Positions 17,445 to 25,291 of a DNA stretch of 53,634 nucleotides are shown piece after piece. The notes beneath the pieces are model-generated. The model did not search any database. It was not told the DNA's origin and saw nothing but the letters and a program-made list of their open reading frames with translations. The DNA is from Maricaulis sp. Lineage in GTDB: Bacteria; Pseudomonadota; Alphaproteobacteria; Caulobacterales; Maricaulaceae. The translations under genes and the position numbers were made by a program. The stretch covers positions 1 through 53,634 of the forward strand of contig NZ_JADFAJ010000031.1 of assembly GCF_015665295.1 (NCBI RefSeq). The letters run 5' to 3'. The number at the start of each line of letters is the position of its first letter. Position 1 is the first letter of the stretch.

Positions 17445-18604
17445 GTCGCACCCCCCAGCAGGCCACGCGCCGCGAGATTGCGCATCAGGCCAGAAATCCC
17501 CAGCGTCCAGGGCGGGGCCTGGTCGCAAGTCGTCACTTCATTCACCAGCGCCCCGAGGCGTGGCGTGGAGACGCTCACCCGGTCGCCGACCTTGTGGGTG
17601 AAGCCCTGTCCCGGCGTGTCGCGGTCCGCGACCGGCGCGAACATCGTGCCGAGCAAGAGGGCGAAACCGTCGGGATACTGGTGATGCTTGCCGATCGCCT
17701 GGCCAACCAGTTCCAGTGGGTCACGGCTGATCAGCGACATCGAGCTCTGCCCGGTCAGGGTAAATCCGTCTGCACCGGTGATCTCGAGCGAGATCTCGGC
17801 CTGACGGACATCATCGATCCCGAACTTGTCATCGAACAAGCGGATGAAGGGGCCCAGCGCACAAGACGCGTTATTGTCCTTGGCCTTGCCTAGGAGAAGC
17901 GCAGAACGCCCCTCGAAATCCCGCAGATTGACATCATTGCCTAGCGTGGCGCCGACGGCGCGGCCGGTGGCGTCACAGACAAGGGCAATCTCCGGCTCGG
18001 GATTGTTCCAGTGCGAGTCCGAACGCACGCCGACGCAGTCACCCCAGCCGACCGAGGACAGCGTCGGGGACTTGGTGAAGATCTCCGCATCCGGCCCGAT
18101 CGCGACTTCCAGATATTGTGACCAGAGACCGTCGGAGATCAGCGCCGCCTTGAGCTCGGCTGCCGATGCCGAGCCCGGTTTTACCGAGGCAATATCAGCG
18201 CCGATACGGGCCTGCAGCGCGTCGCGAATTTCGCGCGCCCGGTCGGCATGGCCCTGGGCGCGCTCCTCGATCACCCGCTCGATGGCAGAGATGGCGAAGG
18301 TCACACCGGACGCTTTCACGCATTGCAGATCGATCGGGGCGAGCAATTTGACGGCAGCCGACGGCGCCTGACCGAAACCGGCGGCCAAGCCGAGATCATC
18401 CAGAGCACCAAGATCGCGGCCCTCCGCAACGACCAGCGCATCCGTGCGCGCCAAGGCGTCGGACACGGTCGGAGCGAAACAGGAAATATCTTGCACCCGG
18501 CCATCGCGGATCAATACCGGCGTCGGGCCTTCAGGCAGGGCCAGGCGTCCGATCAGGACGGCGTCCTTCCAGTCCACCGGCAGGCAGTCAGTAATCTGGG
18601 TCAT
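17441..18604 (-). CDS. xylX: 2-keto-3-deoxy-D-xylonate dehydratase (FAH superfamily)
   Basis: A 387-residue enzyme making alpha-ketoglutarate semialdehyde from 2-keto-3-deoxyxylonate, fourth Weimberg step. It matches Caulobacter XylX throughout (VKLLAPIDLQCVKASGVTFAIS, GLWSQYLEVAIGPDAEIFTKSPTLSS, NNPEPEIALVCD, GNDVNLRDFEGRSALLLGKAKDNNASC, HKVGDRVSVSTP). The metal-binding acidic residues of the FAH fold are in PEPEIALV and NDVNLRD. GGGGGAGGA precedes ATG 18604. First gene of the operon; its promoter carries both an XylR-type and a GntR-type operator. The usual neighbour xylA (semialdehyde dehydrogenase) is absent from this window. Confidence 0.95.
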   Translation of the reverse strand: MTQITDCLPVDWKDAVLIGRLALPEGPTPVLIRDGRVQDISCFAPTVSDALARTDALVVAEGRDLGALDDLGLAAGFGQAPSAAVKLLAPIDLQCVKASGVTFAISAIERVIEERAQGHADRAREIRDALQARIGADIASVKPGSASAAELKAALISDGLWSQYLEVAIGPDAEIFTKSPTLSSVGWGDCVGVRSDSHWNNPEPEIALVCDATGRAVGATLGNDVNLRDFEGRSALLLGKAKDNNASCALGPFIRLFDDKFGIDDVRQAEISLEITGADGFTLTGQSSMSLISRDPLELVGQAIGKHHQYPDGFALLLGTMFAPVADRDTPGQGFTHKVGDRVSVSTPRLGALVNEVTTCDQAPPWTLGISGLMRNLAARGLLGGAT

Positions 18605-18652
18605 TCCTCCCCCGGAGGATTATCTGTGGCTCGGCGCCCGCTTCGAGCTTTT

Positions 18653-18667
18653 TTAATAGCGCTAACA
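18653..18667. promoter_or_regulatory. LacI-type operator (probable XylR site 2)
   Basis: On the minus strand TGTTAGCGCTATTAA, identical in 14 of 15 positions to site 1 at 1613-1627, with the palindrome TAGCGCTA at 18657-18664. It lies 49 bases before xylX and would cover the -10 (GCTATT) of the candidate promoter. Confidence 0.75.
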
Positions 18668-18683
18668 TCAATTTGTCAGACAA
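18655..18683 (-). promoter_or_regulatory. candidate xylX promoter with two operators
   Basis: On the minus strand TTGTCT (18683-18678) and GCTATT (18660-18655) are 17 bp apart. The GntR-type site overlaps the -35 and the LacI-type site overlaps the -10, an arrangement expected if both regulators must be released for expression. No transcription start is known. Confidence 0.45.
18673..18683. promoter_or_regulatory. GntR-type operator C (upstream of xylX)
   Basis: TTGTCAGACAA is a perfect 11-bp palindrome around a central A and fits the FadR-subfamily consensus TNGTNNNACNA. It lies 5 bp beyond the XylR-type operator. Confidence 0.7.
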
Positions 18684-18719
18684 CGAAGTCAAGCCTCCGC
18701 GACCGCCCGCGCCAAAGTT

Positions 18720-19769
18720 TCAGGAATTGTCCGAGACTCGTCCGGTCGAGGCCCGCACGATGAGCTGGTGCGGCAGCAACTGATCGATCAGGGCGCGCAG
18801 ATCGCGGCGCGACGGGTCGCGGGATTCCTGAAGGACAAGCCGCAGCGCGGCCTCTGCCATGCGGGCAACCGGCTGTCGGATCGTGGTCAGCTCGGGCCAC
18901 ACAGCCGTCGCCAGCGGCGTGTCATCGAAGCCGGTGACCGAGAGGTCACCCGGAACATCAAGCCCGCGCCGGTGGGCGGCGGCCAGGGCACCGGCGGCCA
19001 TGTCGTCATTGCTGGCAAAGATCGCCGTCGGCGGGTGCTCCAGCGTGAGCAGGCGCTCGGCCGCCTCGAAGCCGGAGCGATAGGTAAAGTCGCCGGGCTC
19101 GACAAGCGGTTCGGCCGGAGGATCGGCTCGCCGGATCTCGGTCTCGAAGCCGAGCAGGCGCTCGACACTGGCGGTCTGGTTGACGGCGCCCTTGATAAAA
19201 CCGATGCGGCGATGACCGAGCTCGACCAGATGCCGAGTCATTTCGGCCGCGGCCGCGAAATCATCCATCCGGACGGCATGGGCGTCGGATCGGGCATGGC
19301 CGGTACCAACCGCGATGGCGACAACGCCGGCCTCGCGCAGGGCGGCGATGGCGCGGTCGGACTCGGCATGCGGCGCCGGCAGGATCACCCCGGCAACCCC
19401 CCCCGCGATCAGGCGTCCGATGGCAGCGGATTCGCTGTCCGGCGAGATGTCGCACTTCTCGATCACCAACAGGGCACCACTGGTCTGGGCGCCGTCGAGC
19501 GCGCCAACAAGGAATTGCGAGAGATAGCCGGCGGAGGGGTTGGAGTAGAGCAGGCCGATCCGGCCGGCGCCATTGCGGGCCAGGCTGCGCGCGGCGGCAT
19601 TGGGCGAATAGCCGAGTTCCTTGACCGCGCGCATCACGGCCTCGCGCGTCGAGGCCTTCACGCCAGGCACATTGTTCATCACCCGGGAGACCGTCATCAA
19701 TGAGACACCGGCCTCGCGGGCGACATGGTCCATCGTCACACCGCCGCTGCGTTTCTTGGTCCTGCTCAC
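18720..19769 (-). CDS. xylR: LacI-family regulator, probable XylR
   Basis: A 349-residue repressor. The helix-turn-helix (MDHVAREAGVSLMTVSRVMNN, with the hinge GYSPNAAARSL) is followed by a periplasmic-binding-like sensor domain (IGLLYSNPSAGYLSQFLVGALDG ... AIFASNDDMAAGALAAAHRRGLDVPGDLSVTGFDD). The GTG at 19769 is chosen because GGGGAGG lies 3-9 bases upstream; an ATG twelve codons later lacks this. It lies next to the xyl operon and after the broken fructuronate reductase-type gene (42-bp gap), with which it may be co-transcribed. LacI-type XylR controls xylose genes in Caulobacter; the paired TAGCGCTA sites make it the best candidate ligand-binding regulator here. Confidence 0.85.
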   Translation of the reverse strand: MSRTKKRSGGVTMDHVAREAGVSLMTVSRVMNNVPGVKASTREAVMRAVKELGYSPNAAARSLARNGAGRIGLLYSNPSAGYLSQFLVGALDGAQTSGALLVIEKCDISPDSESAAIGRLIAGGVAGVILPAPHAESDRAIAALREAGVVAIAVGTGHARSDAHAVRMDDFAAAAEMTRHLVELGHRRIGFIKGAVNQTASVERLLGFETEIRRADPPAEPLVEPGDFTYRSGFEAAERLLTLEHPPTAIFASNDDMAAGALAAAHRRGLDVPGDLSVTGFDDTPLATAVWPELTTIRQPVARMAEAALRLVLQESRDPSRRDLRALIDQLLPHQLIVRASTGRVSDNS

Positions 19770-19811
19770 ACGGCCTCCCCGATCTCTGGTCGTCTTGATC
19801 GCGACCCCTCC

Positions 19812-21031
19812 TCAAGCATCCGCTGGCTTGGCCGCACGGGCAAGGCCAGCCGCCACACAGGCCGCGGCACCGCGACGGGTGAGTGCTTCAAGCGCCGCAG
19901 TCAGGGCCTCGACGACGCCGACCCGGCCCGCGAGATCACAGCCGAAGACCGGTTCAATGGCGAGCAGCGCCGGACCAGCGCCGCGCGATAGGCGGCCGCG
20001 TCAAAACCGGCGCGAATATCAAGTGTCGGTTCCGCCTCGTCCCGGATCGCATTGACCAGACCATCAAAACCCGGCGCTGCCATCGCCTGATGTACAAGAT
20101 CATGCCCGGCCAGGGCACCCAGATAGGCCAGCGCCGAATGCGAGCCATTGAGCAGGCGCAGCTTGATACGCTCCCACGCGGCAACATCATCGGTCATTTC
20201 GACACCGACAGTCTCCAGCGGCGGACGCCGGTCGGAAAACCAGTCCTCGACCACCCATTGAGTGAAGCCCTCTGTCTTGACCATGGCGGCGTCGCGATAG
20301 CCGGCCACAACCTCCAGCGCGTCGATGTCAGCTTCGGTGGTAGCCGGGACGATGCGGTCGACCATCGAGGAGGGAAAGGCGGCCTCGGCTTCAATCCATG
20401 CGGCGAGATCGGGGGCAAGCGCGGCGGCGAAAGCGAGCACGGCCTGACGGGTACGCCGGCCATTGTCCGGGATATTGTCGCAGGACAGGGTGGTGAAGGC
20501 CGGAAGGCCGGCAGCCCGGCGGGCACCCAGCGCCGCGACCAGCAGGCCCGGCACGCTGCGCGGCTGGTCCGGCGCAGCAAGGTCGGCCCGGATTTCCGGC
20601 GCGTCCAGCATCAGAGTCCCACTTTGCGGGTCAAGCAGATAACCTTTCTCGGTCACGGTCAGGGTCACCAAGGCGGTGTCCGGATGGGCCATCACGGCGA
20701 CCAGGGAGGCCGGGTCATCCGGTCCGACAAGAACCTCGCGGATCGCGCCGATAATTTGACGACGCTCGCCCTCGGCATCGCGTACCCGGCAGGTATAAAG
20801 ACCGTCCTGGGGATTAAGCTGTTCAGCGACGCGGGGCGACCGCAGGGAGGCGCCGCAGATCATCCAGCCGCACGCTCCGGCAGCCATCAGGGCATCAAAG
20901 CAGACCGCCTGGTGAGCCCGGTGGAAGGCACCAAGCCCGAGATGCACGACCCCGACCGGCTGGTTGCGATCATAGCCCGGCTTGTCGATGCCGGGCGGCA
21001 GGGACGCCAATGCAGCAGCGCTCAATCTCAT
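19812..21031 (-). pseudogene. fructuronate reductase/mannitol dehydrogenase family, internal deletion and frameshift
   Basis: The first 349 residues are a good mannitol dehydrogenase-family protein: [16 protein letters not shown] (cofactor domain), VTLTVTEKGYLL, TLSCDNIPDNG, MVDRIVPATT and the catalytic set of KLRLLNGSHSALAYLG (Lys, Asn, His). After AYRAALVRR the frame ends in unrelated residues. One frame over, the family C-terminus resumes at once (LLAIEPVFGCDLAGRVGVVEALTAALEAL) and stops at 19812. About 70-90 residues expected between these parts are missing, so the join near 19965-19985 is a deletion that also shifts frame; GGCGCTG occurs on both sides about 10 bp apart. Divergent from the mannonate dehydratase remnant. 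Intact, it would reduce fructuronate to mannonate (uxuB role). Confidence 0.85.
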
Positions 21032-21145
21032 CGGCAAACCGCCCGTCCGAAACGCAACCGCGCGCGCCATACCGTCGCCATCCCACGCCGTTTGATGTCC
21101 GGATCGGCACCAAAGTTGACAGAGCCACAGTGGCGCGTCAATCAA

Positions 21146-21156
21146 TTGTCCGACAA
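21146..21156. promoter_or_regulatory. GntR-type operator D (hexuronate divergent region)
   Basis: TTGTCCGACAA is a perfect palindrome around a central C and fits TNGTNNNACNA. It lies 22 bases before the mannonate dehydratase start and 115 bases before the divergent fructuronate reductase-type gene. Confidence 0.7.
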
Positions 21157-21177
21157 GAAAAGGCGTCGGAGCCCGTG

Positions 21178-21648
21178 ATGAGAATAACCGCAGCGAAAGT
21201 CATCGTCGCCTGCCAGGGGCGCAATTTCGTCACGCTGAAAATCGAAACAGATCAGGGCCTTCACGGAATCGGAGACGCAACACTCAATGGTCGCGAGAAG
21301 GCGGTTATCGCCTATCTGGAAGCGCATGTGATCCCGCTGCTGATTGGACGGGACGCGCACCGGATCGAGGATATCTGGCAGTATCTCTATCGCGGCGCCT
21401 ATTGGCGGCGCGGCCCGGTGACCATGTCCGCAATTGCTGCGGTCGATACCGCGCTGTGGGATATCAAGGCCAAGGCAGCCGGCCTGCCGCTTTACCAGCT
21501 GTTGGGCGGCGCCTCGCGTGATGGCGTGCTGGTCTATGGCCATGCCAATGGCGCCGATATCGATGAGGCCCTGGCCGCGAAACACCCCTATAATCCCAAA
21601 CAGCTGCCGGTCGCGCGGCTGACCGACGGCTCGATGTGGAACTGGTAG
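21178..21648 (+). pseudogene. D-mannonate dehydratase (ManD, enolase superfamily), internal in-frame deletion
   Basis: A 156-residue reading frame. Residues 1-127 match the start of ManD ([73 protein letters not shown]) and residues 128-156 match its very end ([23 protein letters not shown]). ManD is about 400 residues, so roughly 245 residues holding the metal-binding and catalytic barrel residues are gone. The join (about 21551-21570) falls where both ends of intact ManD encode a (A/V)DIDE-like stretch, so a short homology probably guided the deletion. Frame is kept, so a stable but inactive peptide may be made. Followed after 2 bp by the kinase. Confidence 0.9.
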
Positions 21649-21650
21649 GC

Positions 21651-22613
21651 ATGACGCGGGTCCCGCGCATAACGATCATTGGCGAAGCCATGCTGGAATT
21701 GTCCGGCGCGGGTGAAGCCTTTGTGCTGGGCGACAGTGTACGTCTGGGCCAGGGCGGCGACACGCTGAACACGGCAATCGGCCTCGCCCGGCAGGGCTGC
21801 CAGGTCGACTTTATCACAGCCCTGGGACGCGATGCCTGGTCGGACGCCATGATCGCAGCCTGGCAGGCCGAAGGGGTGGGTACGGATCATGTCCTGCGGC
21901 ACCCGGAACGTCGGCCCGGCCTCTATGCAATCCGGACCGACGCGGCCGGCGAGCGCGCCTTCGATTACTGGCGCGACCAGTCTGCCGCGCGCGAGATGTT
22001 CAGCCTGCCAGGCATGGACGCGGCGCTCGCCGGCGCTGCGACGGCCGACTTGCTTTACCTGTCCGGCATCACGCTCTCCATCCTGCCCGAGGCGGCGCGC
22101 CTGCGCCTGATTAGGCTCGCCGGCGCGGTCAGGCAGGCCGGCGGCAGGGTTGCATTCGACCCCAATTACCGACCGACCGGCTGGTCCGGCCCCGCCGAGG
22201 CCCGGACGGCCTTCGACGCATTTGCCGCCGTGACCGATCTTGCGCTGCCCACCCGATCCGACGAGGACATGCTTCACCCCGGACTTGGCATCGCCGACCA
22301 TTTCGCGCGCTGGCGCGGCCTCGGGGTCGCCTCCGTCGTGCTGAAGGACGGGGCAAACGGTTGCCATGTCGGCCTGGGCGGCGAAGCACCGGTCCATCAT
22401 CCTGCCCATCCGCCCATCGCCGTCATCGACACAACAGGAGCCGGCGACGCCTTCAATGCCGGCCTGCTCGGTGCGCTCACAGTCGGTGCCGAGATCAGCG
22501 CAGCCATCAAGGCCGGCAGCCGGCTTGCCAGCCACACAATTGCCCATCCTGGCGCGATACCGCCACACGCCGGGTCCGGCTCCTTCATCAGCCAACAAGA
22601 ACATGTCTCATGA
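21651..22613 (+). CDS. kdgK: PfkB-family sugar kinase, probable 2-keto-3-deoxygluconate kinase
   Basis: A 320-residue ribokinase-fold kinase. GEAMLELSG opens the fold, LGQGGDTLNTAIGLARQG is the substrate-side glycine motif, VAFDPNYRP matches KDG kinases, and DTTGAGDAFNAG carries the catalytic Asp and anion hole. ATG 21651 is 2 bp after the mannonate dehydratase stop; an ATG 15 bases earlier overlaps it. The stop overlaps the acetylesterase start (ATGA). KDG is the product of mannonate dehydration, so the gene is the next step of the hexuronate route; with the two upstream enzymes broken, KDG must come from elsewhere or the gene is relict. No frame damage is seen. Confidence 0.85.
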   Translation: MTRVPRITIIGEAMLELSGAGEAFVLGDSVRLGQGGDTLNTAIGLARQGCQVDFITALGRDAWSDAMIAAWQAEGVGTDHVLRHPERRPGLYAIRTDAAGERAFDYWRDQSAAREMFSLPGMDAALAGAATADLLYLSGITLSILPEAARLRLIRLAGAVRQAGGRVAFDPNYRPTGWSGPAEARTAFDAFAAVTDLALPTRSDEDMLHPGLGIADHFARWRGLGVASVVLKDGANGCHVGLGGEAPVHHPAHPPIAVIDTTGAGDAFNAGLLGALTVGAEISAAIKAGSRLASHTIAHPGAIPPHAGSGSFISQQEHVS

Positions 22614-24634
22614 CCGCGTTTGCCCGCCTTCCCGCCCCGCGCCTTGCCGGCCTGGGCCTTCCAGCCCTTGCCATCGCCCTCGCGCTCGGCGGCTGTTCGG
22701 CCGACCAGCCTGTCCCGGATGCGACCGGGCACGCCCGGCCTGCGGCCGACGACTCGCACCTGCTCGACCCGCTCTTCACCGACCACATGGTGATCCAGCG
22801 CGATCAGCCGGCGGCTATTTGGGGGCAGGCCGAGCCAGGCAGCACGGTCACGGTGCGCCTGGGAGTGGACAGCCAGAACGCGACAGCGGATGCCGCGGGT
22901 CGCTGGCAGGCCGAATTCGGGCCGCATACCGCAGGCGAGCAACTGGTGCTCGAAGTCATCACGGCCGATGGCGTCAACCAGCGGATCGAGGATGTTCTGG
23001 TCGGTGATGTCTGGCTGTGTTCCGGCCAGTCAAACATGGAATTTCCGGTCGAGCGAGCCCTCAATCCGGGCAGCGAGATCTCCGGACCGCACAATCCTGC
23101 CATCCGTCTTCTGACCATAGCCCATGACAGCCGCGCCGCACTGCTTGCGGACCACGCCAATCCCGATGTCTGGCGGGTCTCCGCATCGGACAGCGTGCGG
23201 GACTTCTCCGCCGTCTGCTATTTCTTCGCTCGCGAGCTCCAGGCCCGGGTCGATGTGCCGATGGGGCTGATCGACGCCTCCTGGGGCGGCTCACAGATCG
23301 AAGCCTGGATCAGCGCCGGCGGCCTGCGCTCGACCGGCGACTTCGACACCGCGCTCGACACGCTGGCCCTTTACGCCACTGACCCGGCCGCCGCGAGCGC
23401 CGGATTGGGTGTCGAATGGGAAGACTGGTGGCAAACGACCGCCGGCACGACGCCCTGGTCACGCGAGGCGGTCCTCGCCGATCCGGGACAGCCCGCGCCG
23501 ACGCCGATGGGCGACTGGCGCAGCTGGGGCATTCCGGAAATGGACGGACATCTCGACATGGTCTGGTTCACGCGGCAGGTCGAACTAGATGCCGGTCAGG
23601 CCGGACAGGACGCCTGGATTGATCTCGGCGGAATCGACGAGGTCGATGCCAGTTGGGTCAATGGCGAATTCATCGGTTCGACCTTCGGCTGGGGCACGGC
23701 GCGCACCTATGCGCTGCCGCAGGGCGGGCTGCAGGCCGGCACCAACACGATCGCGATCAATGTCCTCAACAACTGGGGCGCCGGCGGCATGGTCGGGCCT
23801 GATGAGGCCGTCCGCCTGCGCTTTGCCGATGGCAGCGAGGTGCAGCTCGCCGGCAATTGGCGCTATGCACGGGTCGCGCCCTCGATTGGCTCGCCCCCGC
23901 GCGCGCCCTGGGAGTCCGTTGGCGGGTTGACCGGCATGTACAATGGCATGATCGCCCCGCTCGAACAGACCCGGATTGCCGGCATGATCTGGTATCAGGG
24001 CGAATCCAATACCGGCCGCGCCGACGCCTATGAGGAGCTGCTCAACACCTTGCTCGCCGACTGGCGGGACCAGTTCGGGTCCGACATGCCGGCGCTGATC
24101 GTGCAGCTGGCCAATTTCGGGGCCCTGGCAGACCAACCCGTCGAATCCGGCTGGGCGCGTGTACGGGATGCCCAGCGTCGTGTCGCCGAGACGGACCCGC
24201 GCGCTGGCCTGGTCATCACGATTGATATCGGTGACCGGCTCGACATCCATCCCGCCAACAAGCAGGAGGTCGGCCGCCGCGCGGCCCGAGCCGCGCTGCA
24301 TGTCCTGCATGATGCTCAAGGCACAGGATGGGGCGCACGGCCGCGCGCAGCACGCCAGGACGGTGGCCGCATCCATATCCGTTTCGATGATGTCGAAAAC
24401 GGTCTGTACGCGATGAGTGCGGAGGCGCCGGGCGGGTTTGAGACCTGCGGCGCCAATGGCTGCCAATACGCCCGGGCCAGACTGATCGGGGACCGCGTCG
24501 TGCTGACGACCGACGCCGAGCAGGGTGCTGTGACCCATGTCCGCTATTGCTGGGCCGATTCCCCGATCTGCCAGCTCTATGACGGGGCCGGCCTGCCAGT
24601 CGGACCGTTCGAGCTCGCTGTGACCCGGGAATAG
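22610..24634 (+). CDS. SGNH-type carbohydrate acetylesterase, lipoprotein
   Basis: A 674-residue protein of the sialate O-acetylesterase-like group, resembling xylan acetylesterases of family CE20. The signal ends at Cys29 (LGGC). A beta-domain (FTDHMVIQRDQPAAIWG) precedes the catalytic domain with the nucleophile Ser141 in CSGQSNMEF; a jelly-roll insertion lies at about residues 305-410 (WFTRQVELDA ... TYALPQGGLQAGTNTIAINVLNN); the second half of the catalytic domain has GMIWYQGESNTGRA and the Asp/His pair in DIGDRLDIHPANKQEVG. In a glucuronoxylan locus it would remove acetyl groups to open the chain to GH115 and GH43. Translationally coupled to the kinase. The sialate label in databases would be misleading here. 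Confidence 0.88.
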   Translation: MTAFARLPAPRLAGLGLPALAIALALGGCSADQPVPDATGHARPAADDSHLLDPLFTDHMVIQRDQPAAIWGQAEPGSTVTVRLGVDSQNATADAAGRWQAEFGPHTAGEQLVLEVITADGVNQRIEDVLVGDVWLCSGQSNMEFPVERALNPGSEISGPHNPAIRLLTIAHDSRAALLADHANPDVWRVSASDSVRDFSAVCYFFARELQARVDVPMGLIDASWGGSQIEAWISAGGLRSTGDFDTALDTLALYATDPAAASAGLGVEWEDWWQTTAGTTPWSREAVLADPGQPAPTPMGDWRSWGIPEMDGHLDMVWFTRQVELDAGQAGQDAWIDLGGIDEVDASWVNGEFIGSTFGWGTARTYALPQGGLQAGTNTIAINVLNNWGAGGMVGPDEAVRLRFADGSEVQLAGNWRYARVAPSIGSPPRAPWESVGGLTGMYNGMIAPLEQTRIAGMIWYQGESNTGRADAYEELLNTLLADWRDQFGSDMPALIVQLANFGALADQPVESGWARVRDAQRRVAETDPRAGLVITIDIGDRLDIHPANKQEVGRRAARAALHVLHDAQGTGWGARPRAARQDGGRIHIRFDDVENGLYAMSAEAPGGFETCGANGCQYARARLIGDRVVLTTDAEQGAVTHVRYCWADSPICQLYDGAGLPVGPFELAVTRE

Positions 24635-24649
24635 GCGGCACCCGCGATC

Positions 24650-25245
24650 AGGCCATCCTGAGGAATGGACCGCAGCCCGCAGCATGGCCGGGAACACGCC
24701 TGCGACGATGCGTTCATAGAGGACCTGCGGGATGTCATGGCCCATGCCGTCGACAATCTCCTGTGCCGCGCCTGGAATGTTGGCCGCGGTGTCCTCACCG
24801 GCCTCGACTGGGACCAGCGGATCGTCACGGCCATGGATCGCTTCGACGGGCTGACCGATCGTCGCCAGTTTTGCGCGCCGGTCACCTTCTCCCATGATCG
24901 CCGCATATTGGCGGGCAAGGCCGAGCGGATGATGCCCGCGGTCAAGATTGGCCGCTGCGCGTTCACGCACCAGGTCCGGATCGATCCGGCAGCCCGGACT
25001 GCCGATCGAGAGGCAGGATTGAACCGCGCAGTCGAGATAGCCCTCGCGGTCGGTCGCCGGATTCGGGGCCGGGGTCTAGGCAAGGAATGGCGGGCGACAG
25101 GTCGGCGAGGATGGCAGCGAAATCCGGCGGGCCGGCATGGTCGAAATGCTGCGACAGGCCGACATCGCGATTGTCAAAGCGGATCCCCCGGTGTCCGGGC
25201 TCTGCCAGCCAGTCGAGAAAATTGCAGAAGGCCCGTCTGCCCGTG
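24650..25245 (-). pseudogene. alpha/beta hydrolase remnant (start, middle and stop missing)
   Basis: Two pieces of one hydrolase lie in different frames on the minus strand. The first (about 25245-25085) reads AFCNFLDWLAEPGHRGIRFDNRDVGLSQHFDHAGPPDFAAILADL, the N-terminal strand-turn region of esterases of the RdmC type, but has no start codon or preceding oxyanion region. The second (about 25065-24665) reads DREGYLDCAVQ, then RERAAANLDRG, QYAAIMGEGDR, QPVEAIHGRDDPLVP and VDGMGHDIPQVLYERIV, containing the catalytic Asp and His region. The nucleophile-elbow section (GxSxG) between them is missing, and the C-part has no stop near its expected end. So it has lost at least its start and its middle. 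It lies just after the RlmL-like gene stop at 25292. Confidence 0.75.
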
Positions 25246-25291
25246 TTTCGGGGACCCGCTGCGCGCGCATCCAGGACAAGCGGGCTGAAGG

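Noticed and set aside
23585-24970. 461-residue minus-strand frame
   Set aside because: Only its first part is real (the hydrolase remnant); the rest is antisense to the acetylesterase and arises because the remnant lost its stop.
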